Part shown: positions 1 to 10,293 of the stretch, piece by piece | Position numbering within the stretch: the stretch's first letter is position 1 | How the letters are laid out: each line of letters opens with the position of its first letter | Assembly: GCA_019828565.1 (NCBI GenBank) | Contig: JAHDYR010000053.1 | Span: 620,001-684,000, forward strand | Source of the DNA: Carpediemonas membranifera | Lineage: Eukaryota > Fornicata | DNA: 64,000 nt | Reading direction: 5' to 3' | Notes under the pieces: generated by a model | Seen by the model: the letters and a program-made list of their open reading frames with translations, nothing else | Told to the model about the DNA's origin: nothing | Database searches by the model: none | Position numbers and translations under genes: made by a program

Positions 1-480
1 TTCGCCATGCAAAACGTGGGCGCCCAGATGGGCCTCAAGGTTGTTGGTGTCAACGGGAACGTCATCCGCCGTGTCCGTAAGAACGTTCTCCGCTGCCATG
101 CCTGCTTCACCATCGTCAACGACACTACTGAGCGCTTCTGCCCCTCTTGCGGCAAGGGTGACACTCTAGTCAAGATAGGCGTGAAGATAGACCAATGGGG
201 CGTTCCCCACTACTTCAAGGGCCCCCGTATCAGCGGCAAGGGCACGAACCAGCCCCTCCCCAAGCCAAGAGGCGGGCCCAAGCATCAGGAGTTCATCCTG
301 AGCGCGGATGTTGACCCCGAGTTCAACAGCAAGGGGAGGATGAAGCAGAAGGAGCGCAAGGCTATGCTGCAGGACGACGGGATCTCGTTCTTTGAGCTGG
401 ATGCTAAGGGTCCTGCTGCCCAGCGCAAGTCGAGGCGGACGGAAGAGGAGCGGCGCGGCAGGAGGGCTCAGCGGAGGTAA
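1..480 (+). CDS. NOB1: NOB1 endonuclease, 3' part
   Basis: C-terminal part of the PIN-domain endonuclease that cleaves the 3' end of 18S rRNA in late pre-40S particles. The gene runs off the left edge of the window, so the PIN domain is not visible. What is seen is the conserved stretch before the zinc ribbon (AMQNVGAQMGLKV, then GNVIRRVRKNVLRCHAC) and the ribbon itself with two Cys pairs (CHAC about 30 residues into the fragment, CPSC 15 residues later), followed by a PKGG-like basic region and a charged tail ending in RRAQRR. The reading frame is open to base 1, so the first ATG at 7 is internal. The match to the NOB1 family is strong. It sits 250 bp upstream of another small-subunit processing gene on the same strand (DCAF13), with no sign that the two are functionally coupled. 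Confidence 0.9.
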   Translation, partial: FAMQNVGAQMGLKVVGVNGNVIRRVRKNVLRCHACFTIVNDTTERFCPSCGKGDTLVKIGVKIDQWGVPHYFKGPRISGKGTNQPLPKPRGGPKHQEFILSADVDPEFNSKGRMKQKERKAMLQDDGISFFELDAKGPAAQRKSRRTEEERRGRRAQRR

Positions 481-730
481 ACATTGCGGATTAGTGGGTT
501 GGGACTGATAAAGCATTGGACTCGGTTAGGTCCTGGGGCTGGGTCTTTATGTCCTGGTCATGTGGACTCAGAATGCTTCGCCTTGGGCGTCGTCCTGGCC
601 CAAAGGTCGTCATAGCGACGGCTCGAGTAGTGCGCAGGTGTCTTTGGATGCGAACAGTTGGACTCTTAGCTTGTATACATGATTTCAATGTATACGTGTA
701 ATCGGCTGGCGAGCTTATCCTCATCCTCCA

Positions 731-2156
731 ATGAAGGTCAAGCCCTTGTCGCGTAACACTGACGAGTACGTCAAGCAGAACAAGGAGGATAAGGACCGTG
801 TTCGGAGGAGTATCAATCCCGAAGGTACGTTATTCTATGCCCCTTTACTCAGTTCATCCCATGCAGCAAGCCAGAGAACTCCAACGTGCCGTCAACGCCG
901 CCAAGATGGAGAGGATGTTTGCGAAGCCCTTCGTGGCTGCCTTAGATGACCATACCGACGCCATCTCTACCCTTTCCAAGCACCCCGGTAGCGTTCAAAC
1001 TTTCATCTCAGGCTGCTACGACGGGCAAGTCAAGGTATGGAACCTCCACGACCGTGTCTGCACCCACACTATCGATGCACACAAGCACGTCGTCACTGGT
1101 TCATGTTTCATCCCCGCCGAGGTCGAGGCTGGCGTCTCGAACCTCTTTATGACCTGCTCCGCCGATAAGACCGTCAAGATCTGGTCTCTGCCTAACACCG
1201 GCGACGAGTACACCTCCAGCCTGTCCAAGATCAGCGAGGCCCGCTCCATCTTCACTGCCGACGAAGGCCTCCGGTGCATCGACCACCACTTCTCTAAGGA
1301 CATGTTCGTCACCGGCGGGAGCGTCGCCCAGCTGTGGGACCACGCCTCCGATAAGCCGATAAGCCGCTACGGCGCCGAGTCCGGCATCCCTGCCTCTCCT
1401 GTACTCTCGATCGCCTTCAACCAGGCCGAGCGTGACTCGTTCGTCTGCGCCACTGCGGATAACAGGATCACACTCTTCGACACACGTGCTAGCTACAGCG
1501 ATCGTGCAGGCAAGGTTGTCGGCTTCACTCAGCTCCAGAACGTGACGAACATGGTCAAGTGGAACCCGTACCAGCCTAACAACTTTGTAGCCGCCTGTGA
1601 CGACGGCAACCTCTACACATACGACAGGCGCATGCTCGGAGTGCACAGGAACGTCCACAAGGGCCACGTGCTCTCCGTCATGGCGGTGGACTTTTCCCCT
1701 ACCGGCCGCGAGTTCGTCTCAGCTTCGTACGACAACACTGTTCGTCTGTGGGACGCGGACAGCGGCACAAGCAGGGATACGTACCACGGAAGGCGTATGA
1801 ACCTTGTCCGCGCGGTGTGCTACTCCATGGACAGCAAGTACGTCATCAGCGGCAGCGACGACGCTAACATCCGTATATGGAAGGCAAACGCCTCGGCCAA
1901 GGTTGGGCCCGTGAAGGCAAGAGAGAGAGATGCCATCAAGTACCGTAAGGCGCTCACTGATAAGTTCAAGCACGTCGAGGAGGTCAGCACCATCCTCAAC
2001 AATAGACACTTGCCGAAGAGAGTCCAGGCAATCAGGAAGCAGAACGCGGAGATCTTGACCACGAGGCGGCGGAAGGAGAAGAATGTGCGGGCGAATCGGA
2101 AGAAGGAGGTCGAGACGGTGCCTGAGAGAAAGGCGCATATACGGGATAGCATGTAA
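731..2156 (+). CDS. DCAF13: DCAF13/Sof1 WD40 protein (SSU processome)
   Basis: WD40 protein of the small-subunit processome (U3 snoRNP), needed for early 18S rRNA processing. The gene has two exons, 731-824 and 853-2156, giving about 465 residues (animal orthologues about 445). The 28-nt intron 825-852 starts GTACGT and ends TTACTCAG. I chose this acceptor because it restores the family signature: the spliced protein reads NPEVHPMQQARELQRAVNA, aligning with the DPALHPFEVPREY-type N-terminus, whereas the later AGs at 866 and 870 remove the HP. The start MKVKPLSRNTDEYV is the canonical Sof1 start. WD repeats follow (for example DGQVKVWNL, ADKTVKIWSL, DNTVRLWDA, DANIRIWKA), then the Sof1 C-terminal domain with the diagnostic NRHLPKRVQAIRKQ and a basic tail. 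Confidence 0.92.
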
Positions 2157-2231
2157 CTGTGTAAATGTTTGCGGATATGGGCCAGACTGTTGTTTCCCAG
2201 AGAGAATTACATAACCACGCGTAAAAAGTAA

Positions 2232-3263
2232 ATGCCAAACTGGGGAGAATCCCGAGGTTGTGAAACGTCTCAACCGATGAATGCTGAGCATAAAGCATTG
2301 GTCATAGAAGCTTACGGGTGGATAAGGAAACATTCTTTCATCAACGTGGAGCAAATACCGGACATGGGGCAGTGTTTCGAGCGTTGGCTCAAAGATATCA
2401 CAGAGGACGAGTTCATGCGCCGTTTAGCCGTTCATTTTACTTTTGGAAACGCAGTAGGCAAGGTATTTCAGCTCAAGGAGCTTCGGGAGCATCTCTATGC
2501 GGCCACATACGCCGTTGCCTACTCCGCCGGAAAAACCGCCGAGTCCAGGAGGGTTGAGGATCACGTCGAAAAGCAGGTTGAGAGCCTTATATCCCTCACG
2601 TTCATCCGACCGTGCTTCAAGGCGGCCGGGACAATTTACTATGAAACCAACCTCCACCACACCATCAACGCAGAGGCTACAAAGTTCAAATTCGACCACC
2701 ATATGAGCTCTCCGCCTGTACCGTACGAGGGGACGCTCCCATTTGGACTCTGGAGCAAAGAAGGGACAGGTGTACCGCTAACGCAGGAGGAGATCGACAC
2801 AATTGCCCCGTATGTCGACGAGGACGCTGACGGTCGGAGTAGAGGGGCACGGAAGACTGCTCAGCTGTGCCATGACGTGAAGATGGAGCTGCGGAGAGGA
2901 GGTAAGACCCGCGACGACCTGGCGAGGGCAACAGACCATGCCCGCCAGCGCGTCTGCACTGTCATCACAGTTTATAAGGCGATCAACCTGGTCAAGTCAG
3001 GCCCCGCCGGGCTGAAGAACACGCTCGAGTGGAGCGACAGCGCCCACCGTCGGTTGTGCGACCCAGGCCTTGCAATGTCCGAGCTTATCGACATGCGGCG
3101 CCACGCCTCTCTCATGCGGGACGAAGTGAGGCATGCACAGCGTCTAGCGAACCTCAAGCGATACCTCGGCAGGGTAACCACTGAACCACCGCAGGAGGTG
3201 TCTCTTCTACTCCGGGAGCCGTCGAAAGACCAGTACAGGGGGTGGCGGGGCCCAGCAGGATAG
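2232..3263 (+). CDS. hypothetical protein, mostly helical
   Basis: Open frame of 343 codons beginning ATG at 2232; a second in-frame ATG at 2277 (MNAEHKALVIEAYGWI) is an equally good start. I do not recognise the family. The product has no signal peptide or membrane segment and no obvious repeat. It is rich in charged residues and reads as alpha-helical, with a Pro/Gly-rich patch near residue 165 and an Arg-rich C-terminal third. It lies 75 bp after DCAF13 on the same strand and converges on the ankyrin gene. The long open frame and codon use like its neighbours support it being real; function is unknown. Confidence 0.65.
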   Translation: MPNWGESRGCETSQPMNAEHKALVIEAYGWIRKHSFINVEQIPDMGQCFERWLKDITEDEFMRRLAVHFTFGNAVGKVFQLKELREHLYAATYAVAYSAGKTAESRRVEDHVEKQVESLISLTFIRPCFKAAGTIYYETNLHHTINAEATKFKFDHHMSSPPVPYEGTLPFGLWSKEGTGVPLTQEEIDTIAPYVDEDADGRSRGARKTAQLCHDVKMELRRGGKTRDDLARATDHARQRVCTVITVYKAINLVKSGPAGLKNTLEWSDSAHRRLCDPGLAMSELIDMRRHASLMRDEVRHAQRLANLKRYLGRVTTEPPQEVSLLLREPSKDQYRGWRGPAG

Positions 3264-3438
3264 GGAGTTAAGCGGGCATGGCTTGTACGGCGTTATAAAT
3301 CGCGGACTGTTTGCAGGGCTGGGGCTTTGCGGCTGGGACAGCGCAATGCAGCCGCGGTTAAGTGTTCTTACGTAGCCCGCAGCATCCACAAGGGCCCTTC
3401 CTTCACTATGTAAAACAATTTACAACACACTCTGCCAG

Positions 3439-6400
3439 TCACATAAATCTGCCAAGAGCTGACAGCAGACTCCGCGCCACTCTGCCCAGCACCCCGCATA
3501 CGCTACAAGACACATGCTTCTCATCCTCTTGCTCTATATCTTTTGCGACGGGCACGTTCAGATCAATCCCGGGGACAGCCACCAGCATCTCGACGATGGC
3601 TGTATAATCTCGGGCTATGGCTTGGCTGAGGGGCGACTCTCCATTGGGTCGAGACAGGTTCGGGTCGGCCCCGGCGTCGAGCAGGAGCTTGACGCAGGCC
3701 GTATGGCCCTCAATACAGCTTCCCAAGAGGGCGGTGGACCCGTCTTCGTCCTGAGTGTCTAAAACTGCACCAGCCTGCGTAAGCCTGTTAACAACGTAAG
3801 TATGTCCCTTCACGGCGGCAGCAAGGAGAGGGGTCTGGCCCTCGTTGGAGGGAAGGTCCAGATTGGCTCCATGCCTGATCAAAAGATTAATGCACTCGAC
3901 CTGGGAGGTGATGGAGGCGACGAAAAGTGGAGTGAGTCCGAGATCATCCGACTGATTAACTAGCTCCGGCACAGTATCGAGGAGGATCTTAAGAATACTA
4001 ACATGGCCATGGCCGGCTGCGAGGTAAATTGGGCTACATCCCCTTCTACCAAGGGCGCGGCAGTCTGCCCCGTAGTGGAGCAGCGCTGATACGATCTCCT
4101 GGTCTCCATCAGCCAATGCTGCGCAGAGGGGTGAGTCACCTTCTGAGTCGGGCAGATTAACGTCAGCACCAGTCGCTAATAGTGCGCGTACGGCGGCACC
4201 ATGGCCCTGGACAACAGCCTCCATGAGCGCTGACCTCCCGTTATCCGCCTGTGCATTGATCTCAGCCCCATTCTCCACGAGCAGCTTGATGAGGGCCGTG
4301 TTGTTCCGGACGGTGGCGATATAGATCGCCCTAACTCCATCAGCCCGGGCGACGTTGCAGTTAGCCCCTGCCTCAAGCAGGACTCTGGAACTCTCGACTC
4401 GGCCGTAGAAACAGGCCAGCATGAGGGCTGTATCACCGTCTGCGTCCTGGGCGTTGATGCTCGCCCCAGCGCTGAGTAGAAGCTTGATGCACTCTGTGTT
4501 GTTGCGCTCTGCGGCGACAATAAGAGGAGTTCTGGAGTCATCGCTGGCCAGGTTACAGTCGGCGTGGTGTTGCAGCAGGAGTCGGCACGTCTCCACGCTG
4601 TTGAAGAGGCTGGCAGCGAAGAGGGGGGACCTACCACCGTTGTCAACGTAGTTCAGCAGCTCGGGCTTCTTCTCGAGGATATAGTGCACAATGTCGACCG
4701 CGTCATGCTCTGCAGCGAGATACAAAGCACTGAATGCCTGGCCTGACTGACCAACGACTTTGAGACAGTCTGCCCCCGCCTCTACGAGCAGCTTGACGGC
4801 CCTGGTGTCCATACAACAGATGGCCAGGCCCAAAGGCGTGTCGCCAGTAGAGTCGGTCGAGTTCAGGTCGGCCCCCGCAGAAATGAGGCGCTCAACCATC
4901 TCAACCTGACCTGTGCGGCAGGCAACAGCAAGGGCAGTCTCGTTAATACTATCGGCAGCGTTGACGTTGCAGTCTACGCGGCTGAGAATCGCCTCGACGA
5001 CCTTATGCAACCCGGCGTCGACGGCAACGAACAGAGGTGGCTCGGAACTGCGCCTCGTGACGGTCAAATCCGCACCCTTCTCCACACAAACCACGGCCGT
5101 CTTCTCATGCTGACCCACAATGGCTCTGATCAGGGGCGTGTCACCATCCGCGTCCACGACGTTCAGGTCGGCCCCCGCATCAATGAGTATCTCAGCAGCA
5201 GAATCAGACCCTGCCTTGCACGCGTGTCCGAGGAGCGACACGCCTTTGTACGTCGCGGTCGGCAGCACACCGGCACTGATCATCTTACGAGTCCTACTGC
5301 CATCGTTATTGACGGCCGCCACAAATGCCTGGTGTAGCTGGCGGTTGGGTGGGCCTGCAGGCTCGACCGGCTCCTCTCGCACCTCAAGGCCCTCGATGCC
5401 AGACATGACCCGGAAGTAGTTAGATATGACGAAGACTGGGTCATCGTCGAAGTCACGGTCGGGTCCTCTTGATCTCTTGCCCTCGTTATCATCACCAGCG
5501 CCGTCCTTCCGCTTGCGCGGTGCACTCAACCCCTGCTCCAAGATGGAATAGAATCTCCTCTGTCGACCGTGGCGGGCGGCTTCGAGTCTGGCCAATTCGA
5601 CTTCCACGGTGTTGGTGTCTGCGTCAAGAGCTTTCCCATTAGCCCGCGAGACCTGCTTTCTGGCAGCCACGTTCAGGACCTCTCCGGAACGGAAAGAGAC
5701 ATGCGGCTTCTTCAAGATACGTTTGGTAGTTGCTTTCACGTCCATATCGGCCTCTGGGACGACGCCGAGCAGGGCAAGGACGAAATCAAGGGCCGCAACG
5801 GATCCTTCGGCGCAACTGCGAGCCAGGTGCATCTGATAGTTCTCCTCTCGACTGAACGCGATATCTCCAGGTTTTGACTCCTCGGCAGTCACCCCTTCCG
5901 GTAGAATCGAGTCAAGGCTAACTTCAATATCGTCGTCTACCTCACCAGGTGCATCAGCTTGACGGATGATGAGGTCGGTCTTGCTGGGGGGGTGGGTAAT
6001 GTGGTCTCGAACATCGGCCTCGAGAGTGATGATTTCCGCCTCAATCGCCGCGATGTTGGCATCGATCGTGGCAATCTCGTGCTTGAGCATTTTCTTCTTC
6101 AACGACTTCCGATCGTCGGCATTCAACTTCAGTGACTTTGAAGCTTTGATGCGAAAGTCGAATCTTTCTGGCATACACCAGGCAATCTGGGCTATTGGCC
6201 GACGGTCCAGGCGACGGTCGAGGTAGTGGATAAGAGACATGAGCGTTGTCAGCTTGCTGCGAACGAATGCTAGACGCTCGGCACGGGCGAACTTCTCGGC
6301 CAGGAGATCAGAAACCGATGGTTGCTTGGGCTTCCTTTTCTGCTTCTCTCGGCCATTGGAAGGGCCCGGCTCCGCTGGCCCCGAGTCATTTGGGCGATCG

Positions 6401-7023
6401 ACGCGGTCAACTTGCTGGGCGGAGGGGGGTCGTGCCGGCATCGAAAACGGATTCACTAACGCCGCGCCCTGTGCAGGGCCGGGCATTGTGTCTGCTGGAC
6501 AGAGTGATGTGATTTCGGGCGACAGTCTGCCCGCCTCGGCAGGACCAGGCTCTGGCTCAGTGATGGAAGAAAACTCGGGCAGGACAGTGTTCATCATATC
6601 CGTGACAGGAGGAATGTGGTGCCTCCTGCCGTATATGTCAACGTCGTTCTCCCCTCCATCTGTGTTCAACACGTTGGCATCGAGGGGTCCCACGCCGTGG
6701 CTGGCATTGTCGTTCTCCACTCGATAATCCTGGACCGTGTTCGGCCTGCTTATCGCCAGAGTGTTCACGGGTTGGTACCAATCATCGCCGTCCTGGCCGG
6801 TGTCACGATGACTAGAGGCGGCCAAGACGAGCTTCGGGATTCTGAGCTCAGCATCAGCATCTCTAGCCTCGTTCAAGGCGTGAATTTCGGGCGATTCATT
6901 CATCAGACCTGCGGCGTTTCCCGCTGCATGTTCGTTCGCCTGATCTTCGTTCTCCTGTGCCAAGTTGGTGATGTTTTGGACCATTTCGGTCATATTATGG
7001 TCAGTATGTTGTGCTTGCTCCAT
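3439..7023 (-). CDS. large ankyrin-repeat protein
   Basis: 1194-residue protein starting ATG at 7023. The first ~560 residues are low in order: acidic and Pro-rich, with basic patches (for example GREKQKRKPKQP near 230 and RKRKDGAGDDNEGKRSRGPDRD near 505) that could act as nuclear localisation signals, and short helical runs. From about residue 590 to 1160 there are roughly 17 consecutive ankyrin repeats with the usual G-TPL--A---G----V--LL-AGAD-N pattern (for example NGRSALMEAVVQGHGAAVRA). It ends in a Cys-containing amphipathic tail (CSVCGVLGRVARSLL). No enzymatic domain is seen. A protein-protein scaffold role follows from the repeats; the partner is unknown. Confidence 0.85.
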   Translation of the reverse strand: MEQAQHTDHNMTEMVQNITNLAQENEDQANEHAAGNAAGLMNESPEIHALNEARDADAELRIPKLVLAASSHRDTGQDGDDWYQPVNTLAISRPNTVQDYRVENDNASHGVGPLDANVLNTDGGENDVDIYGRRHHIPPVTDMMNTVLPEFSSITEPEPGPAEAGRLSPEITSLCPADTMPGPAQGAALVNPFSMPARPPSAQQVDRVDRPNDSGPAEPGPSNGREKQKRKPKQPSVSDLLAEKFARAERLAFVRSKLTTLMSLIHYLDRRLDRRPIAQIAWCMPERFDFRIKASKSLKLNADDRKSLKKKMLKHEIATIDANIAAIEAEIITLEADVRDHITHPPSKTDLIIRQADAPGEVDDDIEVSLDSILPEGVTAEESKPGDIAFSREENYQMHLARSCAEGSVAALDFVLALLGVVPEADMDVKATTKRILKKPHVSFRSGEVLNVAARKQVSRANGKALDADTNTVEVELARLEAARHGRQRRFYSILEQGLSAPRKRKDGAGDDNEGKRSRGPDRDFDDDPVFVISNYFRVMSGIEGLEVREEPVEPAGPPNRQLHQAFVAAVNNDGSRTRKMISAGVLPTATYKGVSLLGHACKAGSDSAAEILIDAGADLNVVDADGDTPLIRAIVGQHEKTAVVCVEKGADLTVTRRSSEPPLFVAVDAGLHKVVEAILSRVDCNVNAADSINETALAVACRTGQVEMVERLISAGADLNSTDSTGDTPLGLAICCMDTRAVKLLVEAGADCLKVVGQSGQAFSALYLAAEHDAVDIVHYILEKKPELLNYVDNGGRSPLFAASLFNSVETCRLLLQHHADCNLASDDSRTPLIVAAERNNTECIKLLLSAGASINAQDADGDTALMLACFYGRVESSRVLLEAGANCNVARADGVRAIYIATVRNNTALIKLLVENGAEINAQADNGRSALMEAVVQGHGAAVRALLATGADVNLPDSEGDSPLCAALADGDQEIVSALLHYGADCRALGRRGCSPIYLAAGHGHVSILKILLDTVPELVNQSDDLGLTPLFVASITSQVECINLLIRHGANLDLPSNEGQTPLLAAAVKGHTYVVNRLTQAGAVLDTQDEDGSTALLGSCIEGHTACVKLLLDAGADPNLSRPNGESPLSQAIARDYTAIVEMLVAVPGIDLNVPVAKDIEQEDEKHVSCSVCGVLGRVARSLLSALGRFM

Positions 7024-7212
7024 TGCCGTGCTTTGATCTTGCCGGTCGTGGAAATTGCGTTCAAGAAGTCGATATTAATATGAAAACGCGTAAAATGCGA
7101 AGGAAACAACCAGGCTACGAGAGCATAATATGCCGGAGAAACACATGCAATCGTCTTCCCTGCCCCCATACCCTCCAACCACCACAGCCCCGCAACCATC
7201 CGATGAGTTTAC

Positions 7213-9090
7213 TCACTCCTGGGCCTCAGCAGCCCTTGCCGCCTGCTTCCTTTGCTTCGCCCGCTGCCCCCTTGTCAGCGTAGACTTCTTCGGGGCCGAC
7301 TTGAACACCGCCTCGAGCTCCCGCTTCGCCTGGTTCTTAAACTTGCCCTTCTTTCTAATCAGCGCCGACCGGACAGGAATATAAGCATAGGGGTCGACCT
7401 GGCCCTTCTTCACATCCCCGCCGCCCTTCTTGGACCTGAACTCCGATCCAGTCTTGATTCCATCAGTCCGCTTCCCAGTACGCACCCGGATTGACCTGAT
7501 ACCGCCCTTGGGGATCCACATATCACCCTTGCGGCGCTCAGCCTTCTTCTCCTCCACGGCAATGGCGTCCTTGACCACCGTAGAAACGGCCTCGACCTCC
7601 TTTCCTTCCTTGATGACCATCTTGCCCTCTCCTACTGGCATGGCGAGAGCCTCATCCTCGTAGCCGCTGAACTCCTTGTATTTGTACGTCTTCTGCTTGC
7701 GACCCTTGGCTTGGAGTGCTGCGAGGTCGTATTCATCAGCATCCACGTCAGCATCGTCGTCACTTGTTTCTTCGAGGAGGTCCATGAAGTCGAGTTCGGC
7801 CTTGCCCTTGTCGCCTGACTTCTTGGCCTCGCCGCCGCGCTTCTTCTTGTTCTGTTCGCCGTTGTACTTGTGAATCTGTCCAACCAGGAATTTCCGCTCC
7901 TCTTCGCCGAACTTGTCTCTGTGGCCGTCATAAATCGCTGGGGTGAACCTCTTGCACACATCCGAGACGAAAATTGCACCAGCCGCGCGCTCGTTCGTCC
8001 TTACTACGAAAGACATGGCCGCATCAGTCAGTGCGAGAAGCTGGGGGAGTATCACGTTCTCGGGACAGTGCTGGAAGAGTGGCCGCATGCTCTTGAGCGC
8101 CAGGACGGTGGGGTGGGCGACGAAGAAACGGAGGGCTCCACCCCACCACCGCTCGTCGGTGACGGCGCCGCCACAGTTGCGGAGGAGCTTGAAGAACACC
8201 TCGAGGCCGGCGTTACTCACCTGCGTGTCCTCGTGAGTGAAGAGAGATATGCACATCGTCAAAGACGTCATGAGTGCCGCTGAAGCAGTCGTTGTGAAGG
8301 GCTCAGTCAGCGCATCGAGGAGCTTGTTCGCAGGCTTGCTGCTGGGCATGAGCTGGATTCCGTAGAGGGCCTCCTGGAGGAGGGCGGGGTAGACGGGATG
8401 GGAGGCGTCAGGGGTGGTGTAGATGAGGGTTGAGCTAAAGGATGCAGCGATGAAGGACAGGCGCTCGGCAACAGCGGCCGGAGGGCATCTGGCACGGGTG
8501 AACGCGCTCGTGAACACAGTGGCGGCAAACTGGAGTTGGGCGGCCGGGTCGTCGGTGCTCACGTCCGAGGTCTGCGTTGCGGTGGGACTATAGTGCGTGT
8601 AGGCGTTGACAAAGCACTCCAGCATCGCCGTGTCGGTGCTGTCCTCCGTGAGGGCCTTGGCCATGCGGTAGATGTGCTTGACGACCTTGTGGGGGACGAC
8701 GAGGCCGGAGTTGAGGATCTTGGCAATAAAAAGCATGACCATGCTACGGACATTGACCGCCTGGACATCGCTGTTGCGGAGCATGGCGGTAAGAGTGCAG
8801 CTGAGCAGCGCAAGTCGGCTGGGCTCGCTGTCGAGCGTCTTGAGGTATATATCGCTGATAAGAATGCCCTCATCGGTGATTCCGCCATCGATGAAGGTCT
8901 CAAAGGCAGTAAGAGCGTACCTCTCGCGAGTTTCCGCGTCTACTGCATCCAGAGCTGTGGAAACGGCTGTGATCACAACCCCACGGTCATTCTGGACATA
9001 TGTCTGATCGCCGAGGCCTTCATCAAACATAACACGAAGCAAATCCATTGGAGGGAGGCTTTGCAGGCGCCTCACCTTGTTAGTCTGCAT
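7213..9090 (-). CDS. RRP12: RRP12-like ribosome biogenesis protein, short form
   Basis: HEAT-like protein resembling the C-terminal half of RRP12, a nucleolar factor for export and maturation of both ribosomal subunits. The start is ATG at 9090 (MQTNKVRRLQSLPP); the frame is open 15 bases further but only to a TTG. Residues 1-420 look like helical repeats. An acidic stretch (LLEETSDDDADVDADE) is followed by the most diagnostic part, a basic tail with GGGDVKKGQVDPYAYIPV and lysine-rich repeats, matching the RRP12 C-terminus (GDVK-KG--DPYAYIPL). At about 625 residues it is half the usual ~1200-1300, so the N-terminal HEAT array is missing or lost. A GTGCAGTTT promoter-like motif lies about 30 nt upstream of the ATG. 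A 188-bp piece of this gene (8428-8615) recurs at 21032-21218. Confidence 0.72.
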   Translation of the reverse strand: MQTNKVRRLQSLPPMDLLRVMFDEGLGDQTYVQNDRGVVITAVSTALDAVDAETRERYALTAFETFIDGGITDEGILISDIYLKTLDSEPSRLALLSCTLTAMLRNSDVQAVNVRSMVMLFIAKILNSGLVVPHKVVKHIYRMAKALTEDSTDTAMLECFVNAYTHYSPTATQTSDVSTDDPAAQLQFAATVFTSAFTRARCPPAAVAERLSFIAASFSSTLIYTTPDASHPVYPALLQEALYGIQLMPSSKPANKLLDALTEPFTTTASAALMTSLTMCISLFTHEDTQVSNAGLEVFFKLLRNCGGAVTDERWWGGALRFFVAHPTVLALKSMRPLFQHCPENVILPQLLALTDAAMSFVVRTNERAAGAIFVSDVCKRFTPAIYDGHRDKFGEEERKFLVGQIHKYNGEQNKKKRGGEAKKSGDKGKAELDFMDLLEETSDDDADVDADEYDLAALQAKGRKQKTYKYKEFSGYEDEALAMPVGEGKMVIKEGKEVEAVSTVVKDAIAVEEKKAERRKGDMWIPKGGIRSIRVRTGKRTDGIKTGSEFRSKKGGGDVKKGQVDPYAYIPVRSALIRKKGKFKNQAKRELEAVFKSAPKKSTLTRGQRAKQRKQAARAAEAQE

Positions 9091-9306
9091 TTCACACAAG
9101 AGCAACGCGAACGAACCTTAAACTGCACAGTTTGGATTCACCACCCAGGAAGTGTACCGGAGGTCACAGTGCTAGCGACGTAGATCTACTTAGCCATCCA
9201 ACCCATAATTACGTTTCCCGCCTTTCCGATCATGCTCACTTCGATCCCGGTCATCTTCATCGCCCTCCCTGAACCTAACCAATACACTCAATCCCGATCG
9301 GATTTA

Positions 9307-10152
9307 CTACGCGTTCTCCTCGCCCTCGCCCACACTTACGATCGCGTTATAATGCTGTCCGAGAGTGAGCTCGTGCTCATGGTAGCTCACACGGATGGGC
9401 GCCTCGGGCCCTTCCCCGAACACCCGGGGCTGGGCACGGGCAGAGTAGACCATGATCTCGCGGCCCAGGGCAGAGGCGAGAGCAGCAAGCTCCTGCTCGC
9501 CGCCCCACTCCGCTGTGGAACGCATACGGTCGCAGTATTGGGTAAACGCCTCATCGCTCATTTGATTACCTCTGATATCTACCATAAATGGCATGAAATC
9601 TTCCTGGTGCTCAATAATGTAGTCGACCGCCACCCCGCGCAGGTCTCGGGCGTTGCGGCCATCATTCAGACCGTGGGCAATAGAACTGAACATGCAGTGG
9701 CCGTCAGAGGGCATGGGCACGATAGCCATACCGAGGCCGGCGAGCTGCTTGCGGAGCTCTGCCTGCTCAGTTTCCTTGGCCGAGTTATCAAAGGCCTCCT
9801 CGTCGCGGCGGATCTGCTCTTCACGCTTGTGTTCCTGCTCGAGCTTCTTCTTTTGCCTTTTCTGGGCTCTAGTGAGCACGGGCTCCTCGTTGGAGGGTGT
9901 TACTTCTTCGGCAGGTGCTGAGGGTTCAGGGGCAGGCGCTTCCTCTGCGGGTGCGTCGTTTGAATTCTGCTCTTCAAAGTAAGCGAGTTGTTTGGCATGT
10001 TCCGCCTCCAAATCGGCTTTCAATGAGGCTGTTTCACGCTTTGCCTCGCGTTTGTCGCGTTTCTTGTCCTTGAGGATCTGCTGGCACTTCGCTTGAAGCG
10101 CTTTCATCTCATTCCGTTGTCTGATCTTCATTTGCCCTATTGTCTCACCCAT
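9307..10152 (-). CDS. OTU-domain deubiquitinase (OTUD6-like)
   Basis: 281-residue cysteine protease of the OTU family with the OTUD6A/B layout: a long charged coiled coil first (residues 1-140, rich in K/R/E/Q, including LTRAQKRQKKKLEQEHKREE) and a C-terminal OTU domain. Catalytic features are visible: PSDGHCMFSS (Asp-Gly-His-Cys nucleophile motif, about residue 150) and LGQHYNAIVS near the end, giving the catalytic His. By family knowledge it removes ubiquitin from substrates; OTUD6 proteins act on translation factors or ribosomes, but that is not shown here. ATG at 10152 is the only sensible start. It is divergent from the kinesin-14 gene, sharing a ~140-bp intergenic region. Confidence 0.88.
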   Translation of the reverse strand: MGETIGQMKIRQRNEMKALQAKCQQILKDKKRDKREAKRETASLKADLEAEHAKQLAYFEEQNSNDAPAEEAPAPEPSAPAEEVTPSNEEPVLTRAQKRQKKKLEQEHKREEQIRRDEEAFDNSAKETEQAELRKQLAGLGMAIVPMPSDGHCMFSSIAHGLNDGRNARDLRGVAVDYIIEHQEDFMPFMVDIRGNQMSDEAFTQYCDRMRSTAEWGGEQELAALASALGREIMVYSARAQPRVFGEGPEAPIRVSYHEHELTLGQHYNAIVSVGEGEENA

Positions 10153-10293
10153 TTGCTTGTGTATCGCTGGCAGGTTGTGATGTCGCGCAGGTTAAGGACA
10201 ATTTTGGAAATCTCGCCCGCAACCTAGGTGGCCAGTCTGGGTCGGCCAGAAGACCCCAGCCCCCAGCCCCGAACCTCCACAGGGGTTCATGTC

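Noticed and set aside
867-870. Later acceptors (866, 870) for the first DCAF13 intron
   Set aside because: The AG at 852 keeps the frame and restores the conserved HP...RE...A-NA N-terminal block; 866 is out of frame and 870 deletes conserved residues.
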